Shown here: positions 5,838 to 6,661 of the stretch, in pieces
Position numbering within the stretch: the first letter of the stretch is position 1
How the letters are laid out: each line of letters starts with the position of its first letter
Assembly (NCBI GenBank): GCA_003452735.1
Contig: DMNL01000082.1
Coordinates: 1-6,661 of the forward strand
From: Spirochaetaceae bacterium
GTDB lineage: Bacteria; Spirochaetota; Spirochaetia; Treponematales; Rectinemataceae
Direction: 5' to 3'
Length of the DNA stretch: 6,661 bases
Translations under genes and position numbers: made by a program
Notes under the pieces: generated by a model
Databases searched by the model: none
What the model was told of the DNA's origin: nothing
The model's input: only the letters and a program-made list of their open reading frames with translations

Positions 5838-6290
5838 ATGGACCTAAAGGAAATATTGAAGCCTGAACTCATCTCATTGGATCTTAAAGGCAGGAACAAA
5901 GAAGAGATCATCAGAGAACTTGTCGATCTTGCATCCAATAGCGGAAAGGTACTGGATAAAGAAGAAACAATCCAAAGTGTCCTTGAGCGCGAGTATCGTA
6001 TGAGCACGGGCATGAAACATGGTATTGCTATTCCTCATGGAAAGACAACAGCTGTACACGAGTTGGTCGCATGTGTCGGCATATCTAAGCAAGAAGTGGA
6101 CTTTGACGCCCTCGATCGAAAGGGGTGTCGTATTTTCATCATGACGCTATCACCGATCGATAAGACTGGCCCTCATCTTCAATTCCTTGCAGAAGTAGGC
6201 ATGCTTTTTCGCAGCGAAGAAAAACGCCAAGCGCTCCTCGAAGCCAAGACTAAGGAAGAAGTGGTCTCTATTCTGCTTGGCAACGCCTAA
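5838..6290 (+). CDS. PTS EIIA domain protein, fructose/nitrogen-regulatory type (PtsN-like)
   Basis: The 150-residue protein is a single complete EIIA type 2 domain. The phosphorylation site is H67 in GIAIPHGKT, with the conserved H61 before it in GMKHG. A second conserved histidine, H113, is in GPHLQFLAEVGMLFRS. It begins DLKEILKPELISLDLKGRNKE, like PtsN proteins. It should take phosphate from HPr or NPr at H67. No EIIB, EIIC, HPr or EI is fused or adjacent, so a regulatory rather than sugar-phosphorylating job is likely. It follows the DAACS-like transporter by 65 nt on the same strand, which suggests co-expression or regulation of that transporter, but this is inference. Start: ATG 5838 with AGGA (5827-5830) 7 nt upstream. 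Alternative: a fructose-type EIIA serving a distant EIIBC. PtsN versus FruA cannot be settled by eye. Confidence 0.9.
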   Translation: MDLKEILKPELISLDLKGRNKEEIIRELVDLASNSGKVLDKEETIQSVLEREYRMSTGMKHGIAIPHGKTTAVHELVACVGISKQEVDFDALDRKGCRIFIMTLSPIDKTGPHLQFLAEVGMLFRSEEKRQALLEAKTKEEVVSILLGNA

Positions 6291-6293
6291 GAC

Positions 6294-6313
6294 CTTTTCA
6301 GAGAATGAAAAAG
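6294..6313 (+). other. Hairpin just after the EIIA stop, no U-tract
   Basis: CCTTTTCA and TGAAAAAGG pair around the five-base loop GAGAA with one bulged A. It starts 3 nt after the EIIA stop. Without a following U-run it is not a classical terminator; it may protect the mRNA 3' end or be chance A/T-rich symmetry. Confidence 0.25.
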
Positions 6314-6351
6314 GACTTCAGCACTATCGCAGCAGATCGCTGTACACTTTG

Positions 6352-6384
6352 AAAAAAAGAGGCTGCCCAACTTATTGGACAGCC
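6352..6384 (-). terminator. Intrinsic terminator of groES
   Basis: On the minus strand GGCTGTCC (6377-6384) and GGGCAGCC (6361-6368) form an 8-bp stem with one U-G wobble around an 8-nt loop, followed by TC and seven T (6352-6358). It lies about 27 nt after the groES stop. On the plus strand the same arms contain a C-A mismatch and end in only three T, so it acts poorly, if at all, for the convergent EIIA gene. Confidence 0.85.
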
Positions 6385-6410
6385 CCCTTTCATCATTGGT
6401 GTAGGCTTTC

Positions 6411-6661
6411 TTATTCGAGGATGGCAAGAATGTCTGACATTTTTACTATAAGGTGTTCTACACCCTCGATCTTGACCTGAGTGCCTGCATACTTATCGTA
6501 CATAACCTCGTCGCCTACCTTGACCTTTATAGCATCCGCATCGGTGCCAATGGCAATGACGATACCTGTTTGGGTCTTCTCTTGAGCAGTCTGCGGAATT
6601 ATTATTCCTCCTGCTGTCTTGTCTTCGCTTTCTTTGATTTTGATAAGCACTCTGTCCCCAA
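6411..6661 (-). CDS. groES: Co-chaperonin GroES (5' end cut by window edge)
   Basis: The visible 82 residues read [18 protein letters not shown] and onward, ending MSDILAILE. This is GroES from the standard LGDRVL motif to the end; only about six or seven N-terminal residues are missing beyond the window. The mobile loop is [20 protein letters not shown], whose III tripeptide is the GroEL-binding motif. The [15 protein letters not shown] segment forms the beta-barrel core and resembles spirochaete GroES. GroES caps the GroEL chamber as a heptamer in the cytoplasm. The codon at 6650 (GTG) is an internal Val, not the start. groEL is not seen on the 3' side: a terminator follows within 30 nt, so groES is the last gene of its transcript and any groEL must be upstream or elsewhere. 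Confidence 0.97.
   Translation of the reverse strand, partial: GDRVLIKIKESEDKTAGGIIIPQTAQEKTQTGIVIAIGTDADAIKVKVGDEVMYDKYAGTQVKIEGVEHLIVKMSDILAILE

Overview
The window looks like chromosomal DNA from a spirochaete, probably near Treponema/Spirochaeta. The best evidence is the GroES C-terminus at the right edge, whose YDKYAGTQ segment and closing MSDILAILE resemble spirochaete GroES from memory. The carbohydrate-transport content and an orphan PTS EIIA also fit. This assignment is by eye and is not a search result. There are no mobile elements, CRISPR arrays or phage genes, and coding density is high.

Left block (1-1535, minus strand): an ABC sugar importer operon begins at a good promoter near 1508-1535 with a LacI-type palindrome over the predicted start site. 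It runs through a periplasmic sugar-binding protein, then a strong intrinsic terminator hairpin, then the first 30 codons of a MalF-type permease that leaves the window. Read-through of the hairpin would make binding protein in excess over permease.

Middle block (1536-4410): a GPH/MelB-type sugar:cation symporter is divergent from the ABC operon and keeps the cation-site aspartates. It is followed after 12 nt by an uncharacterised GNAT-like protein. A tRNA-Arg(CCU) lies convergent on the minus strand and has an A2-C71 mispair in its acceptor stem.

Right block (4411-6661): a divergent member of the dicarboxylate/amino acid:cation symporter family appears to have lost the usual Na+ and substrate motifs. 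A stand-alone PTS EIIA (Fru/Ntr type) follows it. Convergent to these is groES, cut by the window end, with its own terminator.

The most notable pattern is promoter architecture. Three plus-strand genes (symporter, DAACS-like transporter, EIIA) each carry TTGAC(C/G), exactly 17 nt, a TANNNT -10 box, then 6-7 nt and the ATG. This predicts leaderless or nearly leaderless mRNAs. It also explains why two of these starts have no Shine-Dalgarno, and it helps choose start codons. Genes elsewhere in the window (binding protein, permease) have ordinary leaders with clear Shine-Dalgarno sequences.
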